Assembly: GCA_001797815.1 (NCBI GenBank)
Contig: MGQK01000128.1
Coordinates: 1 to 6,526, forward strand
DNA length: 6,526 nt
Source: Deltaproteobacteria bacterium RBG_13_61_14
GTDB taxonomy: Bacteria; RBG-13-61-14
Direction of reading: 5' to 3'
Part shown: positions 1 to 5,592 of the stretch, one piece after another
How positions within the stretch are numbered: the first letter of the stretch is position 1
Layout: each line of letters begins with the position of its first letter
Program-made: the position numbers and the translations under genes
The notes under the pieces: generated by a model
Seen by the model: only the letters and a program-made list of their open reading frames with translations
Databases searched by the model: none
Told to the model about the DNA's origin: nothing

Positions 1-260
1 CCATCGAGCTCGACCCCACCAACGTCCGCCGGATCGTGGCCCTGATCAAGGAGCTGAAGACCTCGCGCGAGGGCAAGCCCATCACCTCCATCGCCGTCAC
101 CCACGACATGGAGAGCATCTTCCAGTTCTCCGACCGGATCGCCATGCTCTATGATAAAAAAATCCTGGCCGTGGATACGGTGGAACAGATGAAGAACTCG
201 GAGATCGAAGCGGTCCGCGACTTCATCCACGGCTATATGCACCATTACACGCAAAGATAA
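1..260 (+). CDS. ABC transporter ATP-binding protein, C-terminal part (MlaF-type lipid transporter ATPase)
   Basis: This is the 3' end of an ABC ATPase whose start lies before the window. The frame is open from base 3 and reads IELDPTNVRRIVALIKEL, so LDP is the D-loop that normally follows Walker B. The H-loop follows as SIAVTHDMES, with the switch histidine in VTHD, then the usual FSDRIAMLYDKKILA strand pair and a short C-terminal helix ending in RDFIHGYMHHYTQR. Walker A, the signature motif and Walker B are off the window. ATPases of this type power MlaE permeases that move phospholipids between inner and outer membranes, with MCE (MlaD) proteins as partners. The two MCE genes just downstream make that assignment likely, although the fragment alone only proves an ABC ATPase. 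A GTG at base 36 lies in frame but is internal, not the start. Confidence 0.9.
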   Translation, partial: IELDPTNVRRIVALIKELKTSREGKPITSIAVTHDMESIFQFSDRIAMLYDKKILAVDTVEQMKNSEIEAVRDFIHGYMHHYTQR

Positions 261-264
261 GAGA

Positions 265-300
265 TTCACCACAGAGACACAGAGAGCACAGAGAAAGGGA
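265..300 (-). repeat. Dispersed intergenic repeat, copy 1 (inverted relative to copies 2 and 3)
   Basis: This copy lies in the gap between the ATPase stop and the short MCE gene. Bases 267-296 are a perfect 30-base reverse complement of 830-859. The core reads CCACAGAGACACAGAG on the + strand. A third, slightly diverged copy is at 5593-5630. The element is built from CAGAGA/CACAGAG-like units and resembles a repeat class I recall from many environmental bacterial genomes, where it is sometimes mistranslated as HRDTE-type peptides. Its purine-rich right end, AGGGAGA at 296-302, could serve as a ribosome binding site for upstream start choices of the next gene. Confidence 0.85.
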
Positions 301-337
301 GATCATTTGCTTGCAAATGGATTCAGGAAAAGAAACC

Positions 338-343
338 GGGAGG
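338..343 (+). promoter_or_regulatory. Shine-Dalgarno sequence supporting the ATG at 347
   Basis: GGGAGG lies three bases before the ATG at 347. The spacing is short but usable. A competing purine tract (AGGGAGA, 296-302) is eight bases before a TTG at 311 and fourteen before an ATG at 317, so the start of this gene is not settled by ribosome-site strength alone. Confidence 0.45.
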
Positions 344-346
344 CCC

Positions 347-817
347 ATGAAGCGTCCGTTCTATAAGGGACTGGCCCTGGGAATTATCCTGGGGATCATC
401 GGAACGGTGGCGTGGAACATGTTTGAATTTGATGCGGATGAGACCATAATGCTCCGGGACAATTTGTTCTTTTTGGAAACCCATATGGATCATGCTTGCG
501 GTTTGCTCCGTTATGCTCCGGTAAAAATCATGGGAATTACAAGCGGCAAAATCGAAAAGATCCTTCTTGAGGGTGAGCCGGGCCAGCAAACCGTGAAAGT
601 TCAATTCTTGTTGATGAAGGATAGGGCTAAATATATCGCCCGCAGTAATCCGAACCTGAATCTGAAAGCGGATGTAGACCCGACCTTCAGCTATGCAAGA
701 AGTAAAGCCGAAGGGTCGTTAGGAGATAGTTATCTTGATATTCATCCTGGGGATCCCCGAAAAGTAGGCGTTATCGAAGATGGTGGCACAATTCGAACTC
801 TAAACTGTTTGAAATAA
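347..817 (+). CDS. Short MCE-domain (MlaD-like) protein, paralogue of the downstream MCE gene
   Basis: A 156-residue protein with a basic N-terminus (MKRPFYKG), one membrane segment at about residues 8-25 and one MCE domain at about 35-140. MCE proteins sit in the inner membrane and form rings that carry lipid across the periplasm for MlaFE-type transporters. The motif RYAPVKIMGITSGKIEKI (55-72) matches RYAPVKVHGISVGKIERI in the next gene. Over 53 aligned residues around it I count 23 identities. GSLGDSYLDIHPGDP also matches GLLGDNLVQIYAGDP. I chose ATG 347 because from there the two paralogues align from residue 1 to about 103 with a single one-residue shift. Starts at TTG 311 or ATG 317 would add up to 12 residues. 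Unlike its partner it ends right after the domain, a size near classical MlaD. Its base composition is lower in GC: 25 of 60 bases at 601-660, against 39 of 60 at 1141-1200 in the roughly matching part of the partner. Inverted repeats flank it. Confidence 0.85.
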   Translation: MKRPFYKGLALGIILGIIGTVAWNMFEFDADETIMLRDNLFFLETHMDHACGLLRYAPVKIMGITSGKIEKILLEGEPGQQTVKVQFLLMKDRAKYIARSNPNLNLKADVDPTFSYARSKAEGSLGDSYLDIHPGDPRKVGVIEDGGTIRTLNCLK

Positions 818-827
818 GATTTCTTAC

Positions 828-867
828 TCTTTCTCTGTGCTCTCTGTGTCTCTGTGGTGGAAATTCT
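828..867 (+). repeat. Dispersed intergenic repeat, copy 2
   Basis: Bases 830-859 are the exact reverse complement of 267-296, so copies 1 and 2 form a 30-bp inverted pair around the short MCE gene with about 530 bases between them. Bases 834-861 are also identical, in the same orientation, to 5597-5624, and both copies continue into a similar AATTCTT tail. The copy fills the gap between the two MCE genes. The ribosome binding site of the next gene (GAAGGAG, 869-875) follows directly. Confidence 0.88.
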
Positions 868-883
868 TGAAGGAGATTGAACC

Positions 884-2074
884 ATGCGCCGGCAAATGAT
901 TCAGAACCTGGTGGTAGGCATCTTCACCGCGGCGGTGCTGGCCTACGGCATGTATTTCGTGTACCAGACCTCGGAGGAAAGCACGATCCTGCTCAACAAG
1001 ATCACGCTCTACACGATCATGCCCAATGCCATGGGGCTCAAGCGCTATGCGCCGGTCAAGGTGCACGGGATTTCCGTGGGCAAGATCGAGCGGATCTGGT
1101 TTTCGGAAACTCCGGGCGAGGACAAGGTTTACCTGGAGATGAGCATGAGCGCGGACTACATCAACCGGGTGGCCATCTCCAACCCCGACCCGGAAGCTCC
1201 GGCCAACCAGGCCGAGCCGGACGGGATGGTGATTTACTCCTACATCTCGGTTGAATCGGAAGGCCTGCTGGGCGACAACCTGGTCCAGATTTACGCCGGA
1301 GACCCGGAGCGGGCCAAGGCGGGGGCGTCGAAGCGGATCCGGACGGCGGCGGTGCGCATGGTCAAGGAAGAGTGGGAGAAGCAGGAAAAGACCTGGGATG
1401 AAGCCGCGGCGGGGCCTGAGATCCAGGCTAAGGTCAAGCTGTTGAGCAAGGACCTGATCGGCCTGGACACCGGGCACGTGGAAGAGGGGTCCTGGATCAG
1501 TGTCAAGAAGGGCGGGGCCGGGCTGGCCGGGATCACGGATTCGATTGACCCGCTGGTTTCTTCGCTCACCAGCCTGCTCGACGAGGCCAAGACCCAGCCG
1601 GGCCTGATCCATGCTTTGATCTACGATCCGGAGATTCCGGACAAGCTCAAGGGGGTGCTGGGCGACGTGCAGGGTGTGCTGGACGAGGTGGATCACGGCA
1701 CCGGCAACCTCCACACCCTGATCTACGGCGACGACGTGAAGAAGGCCCTGAACGATGTCTCCCAGGTGACCGGCTCGGTCCAGGCGATTATGGACGACCT
1801 GGAGAAAAAGAAAGTGGTGGACAACATCAAGGGCACGTTGGCCAACGTGGAAGATATCACGGCGATGATCAAGGAAGGCAAGGGCACGGTGGGCGCGCTG
1901 ATCACGGACAAGTCGCTGTATGAGGATATCCAGGCGATCCTGGGTTCGGCCAGCCGGAGCGCGGTGGTCAAGGAGGCGGTGCGCTACACCAAGGAGCGGG
2001 GCGAGAAGCAGATCGAGAAGGAAAAGAAGAAGGAAGAGAAGCAGCAACAGAAGCAGCAGCCGTCTCCGCCTTAA
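884..2074 (+). CDS. MCE-domain lipid-transport protein with long C-terminal extension (MlaD-type)
   Basis: A 396-residue substrate-binding/ring component of an Mla-type phospholipid transporter, likely working with the ATPase at 1-260. The start is clear: GAAGGAG (869-875) with normal spacing to ATG. One membrane segment lies at about residues 8-28 (LVVGIFTAAVLAYGMYFVY), so the rest faces the periplasm. The MCE domain covers about 36-142, with RYAPVKVHGISVGKIERI (54-71) and SEGLLGDNLVQIYAGDP (125-141). From about 150 onward the protein is mainly helical and charged. Three related segments follow: QPGLIHALIYDPEIPDKL (238-255), GTGNLHTLIYGDDVKKAL (272-289) and GKGTVGALITDKSLYEDI (332-349), a repeat style common in the C-termini of longer MCE proteins. 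The last 30 residues are a Lys/Glu/Gln tail ending PSPP, probably disordered. No lipobox is visible. A terminator follows 20 bases after the stop, so this is the last gene of the operon. Confidence 0.93.
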   Translation: MRRQMIQNLVVGIFTAAVLAYGMYFVYQTSEESTILLNKITLYTIMPNAMGLKRYAPVKVHGISVGKIERIWFSETPGEDKVYLEMSMSADYINRVAISNPDPEAPANQAEPDGMVIYSYISVESEGLLGDNLVQIYAGDPERAKAGASKRIRTAAVRMVKEEWEKQEKTWDEAAAGPEIQAKVKLLSKDLIGLDTGHVEEGSWISVKKGGAGLAGITDSIDPLVSSLTSLLDEAKTQPGLIHALIYDPEIPDKLKGVLGDVQGVLDEVDHGTGNLHTLIYGDDVKKALNDVSQVTGSVQAIMDDLEKKKVVDNIKGTLANVEDITAMIKEGKGTVGALITDKSLYEDIQAILGSASRSAVVKEAVRYTKERGEKQIEKEKKKEEKQQQKQQPSPP

Positions 2075-2094
2075 ATAGAAAATAGCGTTATCCT

Positions 2095-2127
2095 GACCGG
2101 CGGGAAATTTTTCAGGCCGGTCTTTTT
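2095..2127 (+). terminator. Intrinsic terminator ending the MCE operon
   Basis: The arms GACCGGC (2095-2101) and GCCGGTC (2116-2122) pair perfectly over seven bases with a 14-base loop, and TTTTT follows at 2123-2127. It starts 20 bases after the stop of the long MCE gene. It is unusual in that a ribosome binding site (AGGAAGGGA, 2131-2139) begins only three bases after the T-run, which leaves no room for a separate promoter before the next start at 2143. Confidence 0.82.
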
Positions 2128-2142
2128 GCCAGGAAGGGAAAC

Positions 2143-2394
2143 ATGAACCCGATGGACCGTCGCCGTTTTCTCGTGGCCTCGCTGGGCGCGGCCGCGGTCT
2201 GGGCCAAAAATCTCCCAGCCCCGGTGCCCAGCCTGAGGACCACCATGGGATATAAGATTCATCTGTCCCGTGTTTTCCATACCTACCCTGCGGAAACTGG
2301 TTTTGCTGGAGTTTTTCATAGACCTGATCCGATTATTCGAATTGTCGCAAGGCCCTTTGAGCCATCCAAGAGCAAGTCTAGATTTCAATGGTGA
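2143..2394 (+). pseudogene. Tat-signal-bearing gene remnant (83 codons)
   Basis: The frame starts with a good ribosome site (AGGAAGGGA, 2131-2139) and a convincing twin-arginine signal, MNPMDRRRFLVASLGAAAVWA. This resembles the start of the glycosidase at 3632 (MNPEVDRRRFLAASFGVSAA). After about residue 22 the character changes. The sequence turns more AT-rich and the translation (YKIHLSRVFHTYPAETGF and on to SKSRFQW) shows no domain I recognise and no recognisable signal-peptidase site. It ends at 2394, overlapping the first codons of the SGNH gene. I read it as the 5' end of a Tat-exported protein gene whose body has been lost or replaced, with the break somewhere between about 2212 and 2250. 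The similarity to 3632 is at motif level, with many third-base differences, so a recent duplication is unlikely. It could instead be a genuine small exported protein. Confidence 0.45.
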
Positions 2395-3635
2395 GCCAAT
2401 TGGAAGGAATCCGTTTGCCGAGCGAAATTCGCGGCCGCCGCTCATGGCTCAAGAAGTCCGCCTTTATTCTGTTCACTCTGCTTCTCATCTTTGTCCTCTC
2501 TAACCTGTTGGCGCTGCGGCTCTTCTATTGGCGCTGGCCGGCCCAAGGTTTTTTCGAACCGGATGCTTATCGTGGAGTTCGTCTCAAGGCCAATTTAAAT
2601 TTAAGCTTGCCCATCTCATTCTCAAAGCCCAAACGCTACCATGGGGCTCGATATCGCGTCCTCACGGATGCGCGGGGAATTCGGATCCCGGCTTCGCCTC
2701 CGATCCCGTCCGCCTCTCCTGGGCAAAGCTTCACCATCATCTGCTTAGGAGATTCGAATACCTTCGGATGGGACGTAGATGCGGAGTGGGCTTATCCAGC
2801 TCAGTTGGCGGGGCTGCTGAGGACCCAATTGCGAATCCCGGACGTCCAGGTCGTCAATGCCGGAATCCCCGGTTATACCTCTCGGCAAGCCCTCGCTTAT
2901 CTGAGCCGAGAATTGCTGGCCTTGCATCCGGAGGTCGTGAGCTTCGCTTTCGGCATTCATGAGGGCGTGCCCAGCTCCGGTCGATCCTGGTACCCACTCT
3001 CCGATTTGAGAGACGCCGACCTGATCAAGGGCGACTCGCTCGAACGCTGGAACCCCATCACCCTCTCGCTCTCCCAGCGCCTGAGAAGCGACGCCCTTCG
3101 TCTTCCTATCCTGACCATGTTCCGCTTCATCTATTCGAGGATCAAACCCTTCGATTCCGACCGCTTTCTGACCTTGGCGCAAAGTCAGCCTCAAGATAGA
3201 TCTTATAACTATCAGGGTTCCCGCGTTCCGCCTCACTATTTTAAAAGCGACTTACTGGACTTATTTGAATTGGGCCGCCGGCATTCCTTTCTTCCCATCG
3301 TTCTGGTCACTTACAGCAGCATCTTTAAATATCAGCAAGTGGCCGAGAGCGTTTGCCAGCGGCAGGGGATTCCATTTATTAGCATCCACGAGCGCTTCAA
3401 ATCCTTCCAACCCCGAGAATTGCAGCAACGTCCCGAACTCGCTGAGCTGGGTCGGAATTACTGGCAGCTTCTGGGACCCTCCGCTTTACCGGAAGACCCC
3501 CGGCTCTTGCTTACTACCGATGGAGGGCACCCTAACCCGCTGGGCCATCGCCTCATCGCTGAAGCTATGCTTCAGGCGCTGCAGTCGCGGGGGATAGGGG
3601 CGGCGCCTGGACCTGAGCAGGAGAAAAAGAGATGA
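2388..3635 (+). CDS. Membrane-anchored SGNH/GDSL-family hydrolase
   Basis: A 415-residue protein with a basic N-terminus (RGRRSWLKK), one membrane helix at about residues 24-47 and an extracytoplasmic SGNH domain. Block I is ICLGDSNTFGWD with the candidate nucleophile Ser123. Block II is VVNAGIPGYTS with Gly159. Block V is TTDGGHPNPLGH with Asp378 and His381, the DxxH pair. Block III, normally GxND, reads FGIHEG (189-193): the oxyanion-hole Asn is replaced by His191. The family hydrolyses esters such as acyl or acetyl groups on sugars, lipids or glycans; the substrate here is unknown. ATG 2388 has a weak ribosome site. A TTG at 2415 (codon 10) has a much better one and would give 406 residues with the same anchor. 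The stop overlaps the next start in ATGA, so the two genes are probably coupled. GC content looks lower than in the glycosidase that follows, which may mean separate ancestry. Confidence 0.88.
   Translation: MVSQLEGIRLPSEIRGRRSWLKKSAFILFTLLLIFVLSNLLALRLFYWRWPAQGFFEPDAYRGVRLKANLNLSLPISFSKPKRYHGARYRVLTDARGIRIPASPPIPSASPGQSFTIICLGDSNTFGWDVDAEWAYPAQLAGLLRTQLRIPDVQVVNAGIPGYTSRQALAYLSRELLALHPEVVSFAFGIHEGVPSSGRSWYPLSDLRDADLIKGDSLERWNPITLSLSQRLRSDALRLPILTMFRFIYSRIKPFDSDRFLTLAQSQPQDRSYNYQGSRVPPHYFKSDLLDLFELGRRHSFLPIVLVTYSSIFKYQQVAESVCQRQGIPFISIHERFKSFQPRELQQRPELAELGRNYWQLLGPSALPEDPRLLLTTDGGHPNPLGHRLIAEAMLQALQSRGIGAAPGPEQEKKR
2402..2409 (+). promoter_or_regulatory. Ribosome binding site pointing to an alternative TTG start at 2415
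   Basis: GGAAGGAA ends five bases before an in-frame TTG at 2415, codon 10 of the SGNH hydrolase frame. The upstream ATG at 2388 has only a weak AAGAG-like tract far ahead of it. The TTG start would remove nine residues that carry no visible feature and would also free the gene from overlap with the Tat remnant. Confidence 0.4.
3619..3635 (+). promoter_or_regulatory. Ribosome binding site and ATGA overlap coupling the SGNH hydrolase and glycosidase
   Basis: AGGAG (3619-3623) lies inside the last codons of the SGNH gene, eight bases before the ATG at 3632. That ATG overlaps the TGA stop at 3633-3635. This arrangement usually means the two proteins are made together from one message. Confidence 0.8.
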
Positions 3636-5065
3636 ATCCAGAGGTTGATCGCCGTCGTTTCCTCGCCGCCTCCTTCGGCGTTAGCGCCGCGCTGGCCGGC
3701 GCTCACGTTATCTCTGCGCCGGCCCGGGCAGGGGAGCCTGTCCCCCCGGTTCCGATCCCGGACGAGCCGGTGACCCCGGAAGACTGGCGCGCGCTACGGG
3801 AGATGGCGGCCGCGGTGTTCAAGGCCAACGAGGTCACCGTGGCCGGCGGCACCTTCCACATGCCCTCCCGCGACCTCTATATCTCGCTCTTCGCCTGGGA
3901 TTCGGGCTGGCACGCCATCGGCATGTCGCGGGTTGACCCGGCGCTCGCCGCTTCCGAGCTCGAACTGCTCCTCAACCAGCAGACCCCAGACGGCCACGTC
4001 CCGCATGAGACCCTGTTCCAAGAGATCAAGATCAAGCCCAGCTTCAAGCGGATGGTGACCATGGCCATGGTCCACCGCCAGTTCGACCAGAACCGCCGCT
4101 CCGCTTTCATTGACCCGCCCAGTTTCCTGGTCGCCGCGGAAAAAGTCTATGCCCAAACCCAAGACCGCGCCTGGCTCGAGCGCATTTTGCCGAGAATGGA
4201 GAGATGCGCCCATTACCTGACCCGCGACCGCGACCTCTTCGGCGACGGCCTGGTCTCCATCATCCATCCCTGGGAGTCGGGCACCGACTCCTCGCCCGTC
4301 TTCGACCAGCCGCTCCACCTCAACTTCAGCAACTTCTTCAGCGCCGCCAGCCGGGCCCTGCTCTACCCGCACCTGCTCAACCAGTGCGCCAAGCTGGACT
4401 GGGACATCGAGCGTATCGCCACAGCCAACTACTTCGTGTTCGAAGACCTCAACACCAATGCCATCACCATCCGCGGGCTGATTGCCATCGCCAACCTGAA
4501 CCAAGCGCTGGGCCGGGCCGACAAGGCCCAAGCCTTCCGCGACCAGGCCCGGGCCATGGCCGAGGCGCTCGTCCGCATCAACTGGGACGATAGCGCCGGC
4601 TGCTTCTTCCCCCGCTGGAACCCGCAAAAGCCCCAGCTCATCAAGCGCACCACCTGCGCCTCCCTGCTCCCGCTCTTCACCGGGCTTGTTTCCAAGGAGC
4701 AGGCCGACCGGATCGTAGCCGAGCACCTGCTCAACCCGGCCGAGTTCTGGCTGCCCTACCTGCTTTGCTTCAACGCCAAGGACGAGCTGGACCGGGAAAA
4801 GATCGCCATGGCAGACCTGATGCTCTGGCGCGGCTACTGCATCTGGACCAACATGAACTGGATGATCAACGAAGGCTTGCTCGCTTACGGTTATCGCGAT
4901 GAGGCCCGCGAGCTCACCCGCCGCACCGCCAAGATGATCCGGCACCAGGGCTTCCGCGAGTTCTACGACTGCCGCACCGGCCGGGGCGGGGGCATCACCA
5001 CCTTCAACTGGCCGGCCGTGGTCCTGGACATGATCGCTGTTTCCTGGCCCGAGGTTATGGCCTGA
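3632..5065 (+). CDS. Tat-exported (alpha/alpha)6 glycoside hydrolase, GH63 / glucosylglycerate-mannosylglycerate hydrolase-like
   Basis: A 477-residue protein with a twin-arginine signal (DRRRFLAASFGVSAALAG, 6-23) and a likely cleavage after ARA at about 33, so it acts folded in the periplasm or outside. The mature part looks like an (alpha/alpha)6-barrel inverting glycosidase of the GH63/GH37-like group. It has FAWDSGWHAIGMSRVDP (87-103), DGHVPHE (120-126), HPWESGTDSSPVFD (212-225), LMLWRGYCIWTNMNWMINEG (396-415) and GFREFYDCRTG (440-450). By family analogy Asp219 in the WESGTD motif is the general acid and Glu443 in FREFYD the general base; both are present. Relatives cleave alpha-glycosides such as glucosylglycerate, mannosylglycerate or small alpha-glucosides. 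The exact substrate cannot be told here. Those relatives are mostly cytosolic as I recall, so Tat export would be a distinguishing trait. It shares a message with the SGNH hydrolase upstream, which suggests joint action on an ester-decorated glycoside or glycan. Confidence 0.88.
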   Translation: MNPEVDRRRFLAASFGVSAALAGAHVISAPARAGEPVPPVPIPDEPVTPEDWRALREMAAAVFKANEVTVAGGTFHMPSRDLYISLFAWDSGWHAIGMSRVDPALAASELELLLNQQTPDGHVPHETLFQEIKIKPSFKRMVTMAMVHRQFDQNRRSAFIDPPSFLVAAEKVYAQTQDRAWLERILPRMERCAHYLTRDRDLFGDGLVSIIHPWESGTDSSPVFDQPLHLNFSNFFSAASRALLYPHLLNQCAKLDWDIERIATANYFVFEDLNTNAITIRGLIAIANLNQALGRADKAQAFRDQARAMAEALVRINWDDSAGCFFPRWNPQKPQLIKRTTCASLLPLFTGLVSKEQADRIVAEHLLNPAEFWLPYLLCFNAKDELDREKIAMADLMLWRGYCIWTNMNWMINEGLLAYGYRDEARELTRRTAKMIRHQGFREFYDCRTGRGGGITTFNWPAVVLDMIAVSWPEVMA

Positions 5066-5142
5066 ACCTGGTTTGGATACTGCATGAAGACCCGAGGCGT
5101 GACTGCCTTTTCAAGAGACGATCATGGAAGGAGGATAGGATC

Positions 5143-5445
5143 ATGAGAGGTAAATGGAGCGTGGGGTTGGTCCTGGTGCTGGCGTTGGCCGCGGGTTATC
5201 TCGCCGGCCATCGGATGCCGGTGGCCCGGGCCCAGGAAGCCGCGGCCAAGATCGAGAAGCTCAAGGCCAATGCGGTCAAGGTGGAAGAGGGAGAATACAA
5301 GGATATCTTCTACCGGCGCATGAAATACGACAGCAACGTGGAAATCCGCCAGTTGGTGGACCAGGATAAGAAAGTGGTCTGCTTTGCCTGGCAGGAAGGC
5401 GCCGGGGCCCCTGCCAGCCTGAGTTGTGTCAAGTTTGGGAATTGA
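5143..5445 (+). CDS. Small exported protein of unknown function
   Basis: A 100-residue protein preceded by a strong ribosome site (AAGGAGG, 5128-5134, eight bases from ATG). Residues 1-30 form a Sec signal peptide: a basic start MRGK, a hydrophobic stretch VGLVLVLALAAGYLAG, and a probable cut after ARA (28-30). The mature part is about 70 residues. It begins with a charged helical stretch, EAAAKIEKLKANAVKVEEGE, and ends with IRQLVDQDKKVVCFAWQEG and SLSCVKFGN. Cys80 and Cys95 are the only cysteines and could form a disulfide. The pattern of an aspartate followed by VVC and a terminal SLSC resembles small periplasmic proteins of unknown role in other bacteria, but I cannot name a family. It starts 77 bases after the glycosidase stop and may be on the same message. 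No promoter is evident in that gap. Confidence 0.8.
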   Translation: MRGKWSVGLVLVLALAAGYLAGHRMPVARAQEAAAKIEKLKANAVKVEEGEYKDIFYRRMKYDSNVEIRQLVDQDKKVVCFAWQEGAGAPASLSCVKFGN

Positions 5446-5446
5446 T

Positions 5447-5580
5447 GTCCCTCGACGGCAACAGGGGTCAGGTCGTCCCTTCGAGGGACTGAAGCGCCTT
5501 GACCGGTTCCAGGTCAAACCGCGATTGAAGAGCGGTCACGGCTACTGATTCCAGAGGGCGGAGTCCTCAGACCTCACGCC
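5447..5580 (+). repeat. Cluster of small inverted repeats / REP-like intergenic sequence
   Basis: Directly after the small exported protein lie several possible stem-loops. GTCCCTCGA (5447-5455) pairs with TCGAGGGAC (5481-5489). Competing with it, GTCCCT (5475-5480) pairs with AGGGAC (5484-5489) over a three-base loop. TTGACC (5499-5504) pairs with GGTCAA (5512-5517), ACCGC (5518-5522) with GCGGT (5532-5536), and GGCGGAG (5557-5563) with CTCACGCC (5573-5580) with one bulge. No T-run follows any of them, so a classical terminator is not supported. The GGGGTCAGGTC motif at 5464-5474 resembles what I recall of REP sequences linked to Y1 (RAYT-type) transposases. The stretch may be a decayed REP unit or a structured 3' end of the message. 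Confidence 0.4.
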
Positions 5581-5592
5581 TAAGGCCCCTTC

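Noticed and set aside
311-346. TTG 311 or ATG 317 as the start of the short MCE protein
   Set aside because: AGGGAGA (296-302) fits TTG 311 well, but only the ATG at 347 makes the N-terminus align residue for residue with the paralogue. Kept as an alternative.
824-2047. Long open frame on the minus strand (407 codons) antisense to the long MCE gene
   Set aside because: It mirrors the GC-rich codon pattern of the real gene. It is a low-complexity Leu/Arg/His translation with no domain, and its end is just the translated dispersed repeat (HHRDTESTEKE).
2270-2503. Second open frame (77 codons) between the Tat remnant and the SGNH gene
   Set aside because: It has no ribosome site or motif, and it overlaps the SGNH frame, whose membrane anchor and domain are clear.
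3794-4945. Long open frame on the minus strand (383 codons) antisense to the glycosidase
   Set aside because: It is a shadow of the GH63-like gene in GC-rich DNA. It is Gly/Val/Glu-rich with no recognisable motif, while the + frame has a full family signature.
5475-5489. Intrinsic terminator after the small exported protein
   Set aside because: A good short hairpin is present, but TGAAGCGCC follows in place of a T-run.
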